Assembly: GCA_028023455.1 (NCBI GenBank)
Contig: JAQFVV010000443.1
Span: 188,001-252,000 of the forward strand
DNA: 64,000 bases
Source of the DNA: Epiperipatus broadwayi
Taxonomy: Eukaryota > Onychophora > Udeonychophora > Euonychophora > Peripatidae
Direction: 5' to 3'
The notes beneath the pieces were generated by a model. That model was not told the origin of the DNA and searched no databases. It saw only the letters and a list, made by a program, of their open reading frames with translations. Positions 33,067 through 44,700 of the stretch are shown piece by piece (position 1 is the first letter of the stretch; each line of letters starts with the position of its first letter). The position numbers were made by a program, and so were the translations under genes.

Positions 33067-35714
33067 ACGTAGGTAATCAATGTGCGTTAAATAAATTTAT
33101 AATTACAAATTGTTTATGTAAGTCAGATTTATGTAAATAAAGGATTTGGAAGTGCACATACTTCCTATTTACTTTCATAAGTGCACAATTCAAATTAGTT
33201 TTTATTATATAATTAAAAAATGCAAACTTAATTTTTTCAAAGTTTGTTATTTCATTCTTTAATTAATAAAATGTTTAGTTTTTTCTGTTTGACAATAGAT
33301 TGAATCAGCTTTCTTATACTAATGAGAATAAACTATGCAGTCAAAAATATTCTTATTAATATTAATTTAGAAATAATCAATCTTTGATTAATAAATACCA
33401 TTAAATTGTTTCCACAAATAACTTTTTCATTTTTATGTCTATGAGCAAGAAATCTATTATGTAAAATCATTTGAAGACAAAACCAAAAGTTAATAATTTT
33501 ATACACAGAAATATACATTCATTTATTTAATAATATTTTTAGGAACCTAAATTCAGAAAAAGTTTTTTTATATATATAGTTAGCTTTTCTGGGATAGTAT
33601 TCTATGACTTTCTCATAAGATGCATTCCATATAAGTACACTGACATCTGTGTAGCAGTTATTAACATTACTGAAGATGATTATTAGTGAAAGAAATTTGA
33701 TATTTATATGAAGTCCCGTAGTCATCAATTACTAGGATATTTCTTTTAGAGTTATAATCTTCAATGTCTTTTTGTCTTTTCTGTATTATATTTTTTACAA
33801 AATTATCAATATTGTTTGACTTTCATCTAATAGTGATTTCATCTGGTTCTGACAACATATTCTCTAAACTGCACATTTTCAAAAGATCAATTTAAATAAA
33901 ATAATTAATAGTAAATACATTAAAAATTCTGTTAAAAGCAGCAAAATACCATAACCTATTTAGTAGCAAATTTTTTTTCTCTCATTCTGTTTATGCCATT
34001 TTGTGTAAGCTTGAATAATCAGCAGATGCCTTATAAATTCCTATCCAGTATTGTCTTATATATCCTTCTAGTCTCTAGCATATCATTTTCATTAGTGAGT
34101 TCCTTTGGATCTGAAAGTAGTATCTTAAAATTGTTAGAAATTAATGGCATAATTTTTTATAATTGAAATTTATATTTTAATAATTAAAAGTAAATATTTT
34201 TTTATTTTGAAATAAAACCTATCTATTTATATATATGTAATGATAAATAATATTTTAATAATGAATAAATATAACATCATGTGAAATTTACCAGTTCAAT
34301 TATTATTTAAAATAGATTTGGTAAATTTCACTTGGTTATATTTATTTCATTATATATATAATGTCGCAAAAGGTATTAAATAAATCATTTTTGATTTTGT
34401 TAAAAATATCTGGATTTTAATAAATCTAACATGGTTTTTAAATAAAAGCATGATGCATTTTGTGTAGTCTGCTTTAAGAACAGTTTCTTATATATATTTT
34501 AACAATTTATTAGATCAAACAAAAAATGCCAAAAATCTCATTATTACAATTAATAATAGTCTTTAAATAATTTATGGGCAAAACTGTTTTCTACAGTCCT
34601 CTAAAGGAGAAAGATGAAAGTAGAGGCATTTTATTAGTGATGAAGGTTTGGGTGATGTTCTATTATAATATTTTCTAGATTATAGTTAAATATCTAATAT
34701 ATTATCTCAAAGAAAAATCCTGATTGAAACATGAAAAAATTTTTCAGTTTTATCTAGCTTGTATTTAAACCAGCAGATCATGGAATTAACAGACAGATGT
34801 ATTAGCACTAAATTGTAAGGCCTCTACATATTATATATTTATATGAAATAAAAATATTCATTGCAAAAAGATAATTGCAACTATTGTATCAATAAAAAGT
34901 TTTAACATTTAATAATTTATTTTTGTTAAAAATAGAAATAAAAAGAATATTTATTTAACTGCTTTCTATTTTTTATTATTTAAATGGGAATGAGAATTGG
35001 AAAGAAGATATAAACTTGAAAATTCATAAGTTGGTGTGAATGAATTTTGAGAAATATCCAACAGTAGCAAAAATTGAAAATACAGTCTTTTGAAAGATAA
35101 ATATCTAAATGTAGATTGCTGAATCATTTCTAGTTTTTTAATGAAAATTCTTTTTCAATCCCGCCAAAACAATTTTGGAAACAGAGATTGAATCTAAGAT
35201 GTGTTTTTATGAAGGGAACTATTTTTTTTCGCTTGTATGAAATTCAAAAATTGTTTCATTTTTTGCAAGATCAGTTTTTAGGAGATAAGCAGTAATTTGG
35301 ATACAATTTTCTTTCTAAACTTAACTTTTAGATATTAAATGAGTGCTTCTGGATTAGGGATTGTTTATTTCTTGCTTAGGTTTTGTTGGTAATGTGTCTC
35401 GAATTCTAATGATAAATTAGGCTAGGTTTAGAAATGTACTTCATTGATTATGACAAAAGCCATGCTTTTGTTAAAAAAAAGAAAAAGAATCACATTGTGA
35501 ACTACTGTTTGTGATCAAATGGGAATTTTATTGTTTTAAATTTTGCACAATACTTTGTGTAATATTTAGGAAGTATTGCAAAAATTGTAATAACTGAAAT
35601 AGATTTAAATAAGTTTATGAATAAAATTAAGTGAAACTGGAAATATAATAAAATAATGTAACTTTATTAAAAAATTTTATAAGAATATTTTTAATTATTG
35701 TTGATTCACTGCAG
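33067..35714. other. AT-rich intron with one small hairpin
   Basis: A hairpin at 34264-34346 pairs AATAAATATAAC...GTGAAATTTACCA with its reverse. No gene or transposon protein recognised in the rest. Confidence 0.5.
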
Positions 35715-36975
35715 GATTGAAGATCTTTAAATTTAATCAATTTTCTCAGATTCATAGCTTCTTTTCTTCACATTGCACTGGCACATTTTCTTATGTCATC
35801 CATCTATCTCTTTTGGGATTTAATTTAGAACTTCAGCTGTCCATTTATTATCAGCTCTTCTAACAATATGTTCTGCCCAGCTTCATCTCAGTTTTGATTT
35901 TTTCATTAATGTTACAAATTCATCTATCAGTTTCATTTTTGATCTCTTCTCATTACTTCCAGCCCACCTCTCTCTATATTTCATTGAATGTTATGAAGTG
36001 TATTCTCTTTTTTTTTAAGTATCCAAATTTCAGATAAGTAAAAAGTGGTGAACATTTGTAACCTTTTCCAGATACAAAAGCATATTTTCTTTTGTTACTA
36101 TGTTTTCTATCAAAAGTTTTCCATCCAAGTTTAATTGTATGATTAATTTTATCCATTAAGTTCCCATCTGTACTAATAATCTAAAATATTTGTAGTTGTA
36201 AAGTTATGCTAATTCATGATTATCATTTTTTTATTTTCTCAGAAATTCCATTGAACATTACTTTTTAGCATTTATCTTTAATTCTAGTTTCTTACTTTTG
36301 ACTGATAACTCCTTCAACATTTCCTGAAACTCCAGCATTATTTGCAAAAACAACCATATCATCTGTAAAATGTAGATGATTTAAGCAATCTCCATTTAAA
36401 TTTACTTTCTTAGCTTCACATTTTAATCTGCAAAATACTATAAATTGATGTAGAAATTTTGGACATATAATGGCAATTCATGTTCATATGTTTTTTCCTA
36501 TAACTTCAATACTAGGATGTGATCCACTGCTAAAGTCACTTAAATCCCTTTTGTTCTATTCTGTTAATAAGTTCGCTATAAATAAGATGTGATTATCTTG
36601 GTAAAAATTTTGTATAGAACTAATAAAAGACTGACAGATCTGTAATTTCTAATATCTTTTTTATCACCTTTTTTTCACTTTCAATATTGCTTTGTATTAT
36701 TTCAATGGTCTAGTACATTTTTATTCTTTAGATATTTGATATAAAGCTTTGCCAACATTTTTTAAATTTCTTCATCAATATCAATAATAATTCCTTTCTT
36801 TGTAGATTTAATTATGTCTCATATTTTCATTTAAAATAATTGGCAATTCTGATGGAGTAATTACCGTTAGATATTTTATTTTTTTACACTTTATCATTAT
36901 ATAATTATGTATAAAATGCTTCCACACATTTCATATCAGCTGTCTTTAGTAATAGTTACATCTTTTTATTGATTC
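35715..36975 (-). pseudogene. LINE reverse transcriptase and 3' region remnant
   Basis: On the minus strand, in order: KKGDKKDIRNYRSVSLLLVL, YKIFTKII, YEHELPLY, KKVNLNGDCLNHLHFTDDMV (FADD-type catalytic box kept as FTDD), VFANNA, LKINAKKVMFN, then HIVRRADNKWTAEVLN near the 3' end. This is the order of a LINE ORF2 from the reverse transcriptase onward. Many stops and shifts occur. It appears to be the same family as the LINE at 9880-11770 and lies in the opposite orientation to cyclin T. Confidence 0.85.
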
Positions 36976-38367
36976 AGAATTATTTTAAAACAGATTTTTC
37001 AATTTATACATGGCACTTAAATAGAACTCTTAGATAATTCACTTTTTATACAATATTAACAACTACTAATTATTTATAAAGCTATAAATAGTAATGTTTC
37101 TTAAATTTTATATTTAAGATTAAATATGTATAATTAATTTTTGTTAATGCTTGACTTCCCTTAATCTATGTTTCATTGCTTAGTCTTATATATTTTTCAA
37201 ATTCCACAAACGTTCATGTTATTTGTGCTTGTTGAGAGTCATTTACAATTTTCCTGTGTCTAATCATGAAAGATGACATGAATGTTTGTGGAATTTGAGA
37301 AATATATAAGACTAAGTGCAGAATAAAATGAGTGCTATAACTTAGGTTAAGAATTTGTTATTAAAATAGATTAGTTTGATATAATTTCTAGCCTTTCTTT
37401 ACTAGTTAATCATAGATAAATTGTTTAAAAGTGGTAATTATCTATGGATGAATAATTTTAAAGTAATTCTTGTAAATTGAATCTATATAAAATATTCATT
37501 AGATAGATAATATTATCAATGGACATTGCGATAGGTAAGATGACATGGTCGTCTTATAAGACATTTTTTTTGAAATAGATTTTGGAAGTTATTTATATTT
37601 TTTATGAGTATAATAATATATCCCACTAAGCTTTGTTCAACTCCTAGTTTGAGCAAAATATTCTCATTTCAAAATTGGTAAAAAAATTGTTTCATTTTTT
37701 CCAGCAACAAACATTCCAAGAAAAAATGGTTAATCTGATTAGTCAATATATATTTGCTTTTAATGCCAGAGATTTTATATGTCATGTAATGATCAATTAT
37801 TACAGTGGTGTTTTGATAAAAAAAAAATTTGAAATTTATATTCGGTTTTTCATATATGCTGATGTTAATATTTAGCAAATTAAGAAAGTATGATTTGCTT
37901 TAAAGTATTACTTTGTAAAATATATATAATTTATTAGAAAGGGTTTCATTATATAGTGATAGCATATCTGTCTGGCATTCTCATGATCTGGATTTTTTAT
38001 TTAGATTGAATAAAACTTGAAAATTTATTTGGGTTCTGGCCAGACTTGGATTTTTTCTCTCTTAATAATTCATAACCCAACCAATGTAATCATCTAATAT
38101 TGGTTGGTAAATGAATGTCTACGTAGAAAATAAAACAGATGGAATATTGCTAAAATCTTCACCACTCAACTGTTCATAAGCCTGGTAATTATTATCTTGT
38201 CTTCAACTATTTTATCTATAAGCAATTATTGGAGTGTTCTTCGTAGTAATCTATTTGAAATTGTTTTACAATACATATATAGTTTATTATTGATAATCAC
38301 TCCAAAGATTTGTGTAGGTAGAAATAATATTGAATTTATTTATCTTCTGTTTTTTTCATGTGTCAGA
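36976..38367. other. AT-rich intron; contains a 138-bp hairpin
   Basis: Apart from the inverted repeat at 37179-37316, nothing recognisable. Overlapping ORFs on both strands at 37669-37878 are low-complexity artefacts. Confidence 0.5.
37179..37316. repeat. MITE-like inverted repeat, arms about 40 bp
   Basis: CTTAGTCTTATATATTTTTC followed by AAATTCCACAAACGTTCATG at the left is matched in reverse by 37274-37316. Differences are few. Loop about 55 bp. Confidence 0.7.
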
Positions 38368-38438
38368 GCATCAGCCGGGAAGCGAACCCGAGGCAACTGC
38401 TTGTAAGGCAGCTGTGTTGACCACTCGACCACCAACAC
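38368..38438 (-). repeat. tRNA-like sequence (Val-UAC-like), probable SINE head
   Basis: The minus strand folds as a cloverleaf. The acceptor is GTGTTGG with CTGATGC (mostly wobble pairs), the D-arm is GGTCGAGTGGTCAAC (A-box), the anticodon stem CTGC/GCAG encloses the loop CTTACAA (anticodon TAC), and the T-arm CGGG/CCCG encloses TTCGCTT (B-box GGTTCGCTTCC). Four weak acceptor pairs and no T-run terminator directly after argue for a SINE head or pseudogene. A functional tRNA-Val cannot be excluded. Confidence 0.5.
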
Positions 38439-39186
38439 TTGACTTATTTATCGTCTTTACTGCAGTATTATTTTGATTGTGATAGTTTTTTAGAAACATA
38501 AATTTTATATTTCATTACAACAAGATAACGGTCTTTTGAATTGTTCTTGCCGTTCCATCAAAAGATTTGAAAGTCAGTTTCAAAAATTAGATATATATCA
38601 AGATATAAGTTATTAAAATGTGGTTGAACAAATGATTTTATAATTTTTTTGATTTCTTTTTTGAATTTTACATTATTATTTCTGTTTAAATTTAGATTGT
38701 TTGACTTGGACACTTTTTAACTTATTAATTATTTGATGGAAAGTTACTTATTGTGTTTGTATTCTAGTTAAATTGTTAAGTCAAAAAAATTGAAAAGTCT
38801 ATTTAAGTTTTGAAGCTTTTGATATCCTTAATATGCAAATATTTTATTATTATTTTAAAGTTAAAACAATGTTTTATTGTTATTCTTAATGTAAGGAGGT
38901 GTAATAATAATTGGTGGCCTTATATATGCATTTATTTTGTTATTAAACTGGATATAATAATGTATCTTAATTTATGCATGGAAAATGAATTAGCTACATG
39001 TAAGCATACTTTTATCAAGGTGATGAGTAATGTGGCCTTTTTTCTTTTTTTTTTTCTATGAATTTTTTTGTTCTTCTGAACATCCACATGCATATTTTAT
39101 GGGGGTTGTCCTTTGTGACTGCTGTATGGAACTGTGCTGTGCCCTCCATCTGGCCATTATGTCACCACCGCACTACAACTACACAG
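38439..39186 (+). other. 3' end of the giant intron, with a GC-rich last 100 bp
   Basis: AT-rich up to about 39085. Then 39090-39186 is GC-rich (CTGTGCTGTGCCCTCCATCT, GTCACCACCGCACTACAACT) and runs into the acceptor. The same frame is open from 39030 through the exon, but only the part after 39187 matches cyclin T. Confidence 0.55.
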
Positions 39187-39232
39187 CGAGCAAGGACCTT
39201 GCCCAGACCTCCTATATAATGGCCACCAACAG
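39187..39232 (+). CDS. CCNT: Cyclin T, third exon in window
   Basis: The 46-bp micro-sized exon completes Ala (G+CG) and encodes SKDLAQTSYIMATN plus two bases of Ser. It corresponds to the invariant A-K-DLAQTSY-A-NS segment of the second cyclin fold. The acceptor is ACTACACAG and the donor GTGATT at 39233. Codons are GC-rich (GAC, GCC, CAG, ACC, TCC), unlike the AT-ending codons of the other exons. Confidence 0.92.
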
Positions 39233-39803
39233 GTGATTAGATAAGCCAAATTGCCTCCTATTTCCTATCAAACTGGAATGAGGCCTGCAGGCTTAGAGTT
39301 ATATAAGTTTACAGTTTTATTCAAAAAAGAAAAAAGTTTTCACCAAAAAAGTATTAGCTATAATAACTTAGAAGCCTGCAGATTTCATTATATTTGAAAT
39401 ATGGTAGTTTATATATTTAAAAATATATTTTCAGTTGTTTTTATTTTATTAAGTTTTTATATAAATTTAAATGTATTGACTATATATACATTTGATTTAT
39501 ATGCATGCTGTGTATATACCTATATATTTATATATAAATATATATACACGCGTGCTTAAAATTGAGCATTTTAAAGTAATATTATATAGACCTTAGTATA
39601 AATTTTGGGAAATACTTTACTATATTATGTTAAAACTAATACATAAAATGAAAAGTTTAATTTAGAGAAGAAAAAATACTTTTTACTAATAGAATATCAT
39701 AAGCCAGAAATAAAGTATCGTTATTTTATTACTATTCTAATTGCTTGTTTTAACTTGAAAAAACAGTAAATTATTGAGATTTTTTTTCTTTTTTTTTTTT
39801 TAG

Positions 39804-39894
39804 TTTACATTTAACTACTATGTGTTTGCAGTACAAGCCTACCGTTGTTGCCTGCATGTGTATACATTTAGCCTGTAAATGGTCCAACTGGGAG
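39804..39894 (+). CDS. CCNT: Cyclin T, fourth exon in window
   Basis: The 91-bp exon follows a long T tract and TAG. It completes Ser and encodes [19 protein letters not shown], then [11 protein letters not shown], the strongly conserved core helix of the second cyclin box. The donor GTAAAT follows at 39895. The preceding intron is only 571 bp and shows nothing beyond TA-rich microsatellite sequence near 39480-39550. Confidence 0.96.
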
Positions 39895-40569
39895 GTAAAT
39901 ATTAAAACTAGTTTATTAGTTAAAATTGTTAAAATATTTAGAATTGCTTTATTTTAATTAGGATATCCTAGCAAATAACTGGATGTAAGACATTGACATA
40001 TTGAATGTAGATGTATAATAATAAAAGAACATATTTTAAAAATATTTCAGGTAGATTGATTGTTGAATACTTTATTTGGATTTAATATAATGGTTGTGTT
40101 CTGATCTATCGTGTCAGCCGCAGGATGGCACTATTTCTAGCTTAATTTTTAGAAATATGCCGTTTATGCGGCCTTCTTTCTACGATAAAATCTAGAAAGA
40201 GTGTTAACTCTGAGTTAAGCCTTCTTTCTACGATAAAACCTAGAAAGGGTGTTAACTCGGCTGGCGGCTAATGCTATGGCTTTTTCCTATGCTAAAAGCA
40301 GAGGAAAATGCCGTAGTTGTTTGTGTTACGCACTATATCGTAATGCTGTGTTATGTATTTTATGTAACAGTATCGTACAAGGGTATCATAAGTTCATCGT
40401 GTCAAAATTATTTAAATTTTCATTGGGGCCTTTTTTTTTCTTCATATGAATTGATGTACTGTTACTTTTTAACTGTGTCGTGATTGCTCCTCATAAAGCT
40501 ATAAGCCTCCTAAATTCTCTATTAGGGTGGGGTAGCGCAATAATTTGACGATCACGTTTTAGCGAGTAA

Positions 40570-40810
40570 TTTTCTGAGACCAAGAATATTGCTAATTCGA
40601 ACACAGAAAACTTGAAAATATGGGAATTGCCAGACACGAAAGCTGGCGCTGTAACATTTCTACAGCAGAAAAACATCCTGCTGAAAGAAAAGAGGTGTTT
40701 GTGTGGCGAATATATGCGACTTGAGGTCCATAAACATCTTTGGACTTTCATATGTAAGTCTCGTTCTTGCCGACGGAAATGTTCACTTCGTAAAAGACAG
40801 CTTGTTTGAC
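40570..40810 (+). pseudogene. Merlin transposase N-terminal zinc-ribbon fragment
   Basis: The frame runs from a stop at 40567 to a stop at 40808. It includes AVTFLQQKNILL, CLCGEYMRLEV, LWTFICKSRSCRRKCSLRKR. CxCG...C....C followed by SLR is the zinc-ribbon pattern at the start of ISXO2-like/Merlin transposases. Immediately after the stop, a +1 frame continues the expected sense (DGFQMAFVK), so a frameshift has occurred. The DDE-type catalytic region is absent. No convincing start codon. Confidence 0.7.
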
Positions 40811-40819
40811 GGATTCCAA

Positions 40820-41580
40820 ATGGCCTTCGTCAAATGTAAAATAAAAGAAACTTACATTTTTATTTAAACATACACCCTTCTCCCAATAATTGTTATCAAT
40901 CAAATGTATAATAAAAGTTAATGAACGTAAATTATTATTTAAACATGCACAAAAACACTCCTCCTACTAATTATTTGTCAATCAAATGTAAACCAATAAA
41001 AGTAACGTAAATTATTATTTAAACATAACCCAAATTACTATTTGAACATACACCAAAAAAGACCCTCTTATCAATAAAAATTAAAAAGCAACTATTATTG
41101 TCCCATTGTCAAAAATATTATTTGGGAAAACCAAATAATTTATAAACGAAAGAAAGTAAAATTGGTGTTGTCAATCAAATGTAAAATAAAATTAACTTAA
41201 ATTTTTATTTAAACATACACAAAAAAAAACCCTTCTCCCAATAATTGTTGACAATCAAATGGAAAATAAAAGTACCGTAAATTATTATTTAATCATACAC
41301 AACCCCCCCACTAATTGTTGTTAATCAAATGTAAACCAATAAAAGTAACGTAAATTATTATTTAAAGATACATAAAAAACCCAGTTCTCTCTTGAATTTT
41401 GTCAATCAAATTTTAAAAAACAGTAGTATGATTTAAAAAACCCAAATTAATATTTGAACATACACCAAAAAAGACCCTCTTGTCAATAAAAATTAAAAAA
41501 CAACCTTTATTGTCCCATTGTCAAAAATATTATTTGGGAAAAATAATTTAGAAACGAAAGAAAGTAAAATTTGCAAACAA
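40820..41580 (+). repeat. Satellite-like array inside the Merlin element
   Basis: A unit of about 75-100 bp containing TCAATCAAATGTAAA-AATAA, GTAAATTATTATTTAAACAT and CACAAAAA-CCCTCCTCC recurs about six times. A larger block ending TGTCCCATTGTCAAAAATAT is present twice (about 41100 and 41511), giving a higher-order repeat near 410 bp. Confidence 0.75.
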
Positions 41581-41700
41581 AAAAAAAAGGCAATATTAAT
41601 AGAACATCGCTACCCCGGGAACGTTATATTAATGTGTTTTTGGTTAGCATCAACACCATCAGGCAGCTGACACAATAGATCAGAACCCAACCAATATAAT

Positions 41701-44700
41701 TATAGAAATGAAGAAAGAAATGAAACTTGAAATTTGCATACTAATAAAATTTTACATATATATTTATATTACTACTATTTTACTTTTTAAAATTTTAATA
41801 ACTATTTACAAAATGCAATTAAAATAGATTTAATATTTGTTATATATATTGAACATCAATAGATTGGCAATTTCAAATACTAATGGATTCATGATTTTCA
41901 TGCTATGATCATCGCAAAAGACTACGCAAATTAAAATTTTCTTTAAAATGACCTCACAATACTTGTTAACAATGGTTGGTAGCAGTTTTCTGCCAAGTTT
42001 AATTTTGCTTATATGATTAAATGAAAATAATTCAGGCTTTTGAAAGATAAAAGTCATGGTGATTGATGTTAATGTGATATTTTCTAAGAATGAATCATCA
42101 ATTTCTGAAAATTGTTTGTTTTATCTACAGTAAGTGGTAATGTGATATATATTAAGAGAGGAATGAAAAAGCATTAAATTTGTAATTAGAAAGTATTTAT
42201 AGAAATCTTTTTCTGTTAATTTTTGCACCAAAAAGCATTGACCATATGCAAAAATTATAGTAAAGAACTCCTGAAAAAATAATGCTTAGCTATTTTTTGC
42301 AAATAAAAAATAATTATGAATTTAAAAACATGAAATTGCATTTTTAAGACTAGTTGTCCATATTTGAATATATTATGTATGTAAACTGCTCCCTCAATTT
42401 ATAATTTCACTGGGTTTTTAATAAGTTATAGATATAATAAACATGTTCCAAAATATTTTCTATATATGTGTGTGTTACAAAATGTATTATCTATAGAGAT
42501 TGCCCTATTCGTTATTTTGGTATCTATTTTAAGGCTTTAAACCAAGTGACATATCTGTTACAAACCTGTAATTATTTTTATTTTATTTTTAAAACTGGAA
42601 AAAATCTCTCGATTGCAAAATAACTTAAATTTTTAAATTTTGATATTTTTAATCGGTTACTATATATTCTATTAATAAAAAACTATCATTAATATATTGA
42701 GATAATAATATTTAAACAGCATTAAACTGTTGCACATGCGATTTGGATTTTAAATATAAAATGAATGAATACAAACACTTCAACCACATGATAAAGTCTT
42801 TGAGATAATGAAAAATTAACCAAAAATTGAATATGTATGTAAAGGAATCTCTGCTTTCTGTTAATAAATAACATTATGTAACCAATGGATATATATTTAA
42901 AATTATTAATTGAAATTTGTTTTCTCTTTTTATTTTTGGAGTTGCTATTTTCTAGAAAAAATAAAAATCATCCACTACTGAGCACATGACAATTTTCTTT
43001 TATAGTACAAAACAACAAACTAAGAAAGCTAAAGAGTGACTAATTATTTTTGTGTGCATATATTATTTTAGTCATTGCATAATGTTTTTTTAAATTTTAT
43101 ATTCATTCTTTTCAGATTAAATAAAAAATGATATTTAGATAAATATTAATTTTATTCTTAAATACTAAAAGGTCAGTGTCATGAATATTTGAAGGGGCTG
43201 AATTATTGGTGTTCAATCTAGTTATTAATTTCATATATGTTGACATGTTAATTATCACTTCGAAGATTTTTTTGTTTTATATGTTTCTCTCCTCTCCCCA
43301 ATATATCAATGGTTATTTATTTTATCAATGTAGATTTGTTTTTTATTGCTAATTATGAATATATTCTTAGTAATAGATGTATTAAAAAATCAGCTGTTTA
43401 TTAGGAAACTGACAAAACTTCTTTTTTTCAGGGTTACAGATAGAATAAGTTAATCCATCAATCACTATTTCAAAAATTCTCTTAAGACAAAATTGTGAAT
43501 AGGTACTTCAAATATTTATGATTGCCTTCCAATTAATATTTTAGCATGAGTTATGATTAACTTAAATTACATTTTTAATTTATCTTGAATTCACAGGTAT
43601 TTATAAAAATCAAAATAAACGCAATAGAATTTTTACTAAAAACAACAAAAGAGGCAATCTTTAATTGATAAATCATAAAGACTATTAATAAAAATTAACA
43701 AAGAAAAAAGCATGTTGCTAAATAATTTGCTATCCATTTTATGAGAAATTGAAGGGGAAAAAAAAAAAATCAATATTCATTTTTCTGTTTGCTATTTCTG
43801 CATACTATTGCAGGAACAAAATAAGTTTTTGATGTACACAATATATTATAAATATATTAAAATTAAGTTACATGATAAACTAAATGTTTATTTTTTTTTT
43901 TATATTATTATAAAGATGACAAACTATTATAAAAGTAAATATATTCAATAGATATTAAAATTCCCTGTAGCATATGATCACTGATGCATTAAGTAAAACA
44001 ATTTATAAAAGTGAAAAATGAAATGAATATTAGGGATCTAAATGTTTTAAACATTCAGGAATTAAAACACTATTAATTTCAGATTTATATGTTAGAAAGA
44101 ATAAAAATTTATTTCATAGGAGATGCTACATAGTATTTAGATGTGATATATACACGCATGTGCCGTGGTTTAAGCTATGTTGTTATTATAATTATAGATG
44201 TTTATAGTAATTTTATGTTTTGAACTATTTTAATAAAAAATTAAAACAAATAGAACAATTAAAAACAAACACGTATTGGTAATATTTTATAATCTTTACA
44301 ATTACTGGATTATTATGCATGGAATTAGAGTTGTGTCAGTTAATCAGATAATTAGTAATTGACAATTTTTACATATAATTTATTGTTTAATCTTTATCTA
44401 TATTTCATTTTATTTTATTTTTTTTAATCCAAGAAGTTTTGATTTTTTGGGTATAAGATAATAAATTTATTAATTGTTTTCTGTGAGTTTGAATGTAAAG
44501 TAGTTTTTGCTATGGACATAATTAAAGTGAAGCTATATGAGAATTTTTGTGTGTGGTGTTATGAATTAAGGTTTAATAGTTTTAAACAACTTTTTGCACT
44601 TTTAAACGAAAGCAATTCCTGGTTTAAAGTGAATTGTTTGTTACATTGATTTGTGTTATGATATTATAAGGTTTAATAATTTTAATCAGTTTTGTGGCAT

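Larger units (their letters stand above)
2593..39186 (+). other. CCNT: Giant cyclin T intron (about 36.6 kb)
   Basis: The intron separates ...QMVK+G from CG+SKDLAQ, so codon phase is kept across it. No further cyclin T coding sequence is visible inside. Almost all recognisable content is mobile DNA, annotated separately. The donor is GTTCGT and the acceptor CTACAACTACACAG, which has a poor pyrimidine tract. Confidence 0.85.
40092..41692 (+). mobile_element. Merlin DNA transposon, truncated, with 8-bp target duplication
   Basis: The left terminus GGTTGTGTTCTGATCTAT continues CGTGTCAGCCGC. The right terminus in reverse is GGTTGGGTTCTGATCTAT and continues TGTGTCAGCTGC. Flanks are AATATAAT at 40084-40091 and 41693-41700, an exact 8-bp duplication. 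GG-starting termini, an 8-bp duplication and an internal IS1595/ISXO2-like zinc ribbon together indicate Merlin. The catalytic domain is missing and its place is taken by a satellite array. It sits 200 bp downstream of the fourth exon. A duplicated 49-bp block (CTTTCTACGATAAAA) lies at 40170-40260. Confidence 0.85.

Noticed and set aside
38368-38438. Calling a functional tRNA-Val
   Set aside because: The acceptor stem is mostly wobble pairs and there is no adjacent T-run terminator on the minus strand, so I kept it as tRNA-like.
39030-39236. A separate 68-codon protein
   Set aside because: Only residues after 39187 match cyclin T; the first part is a poly-Phe run from a T tract and intron sequence.
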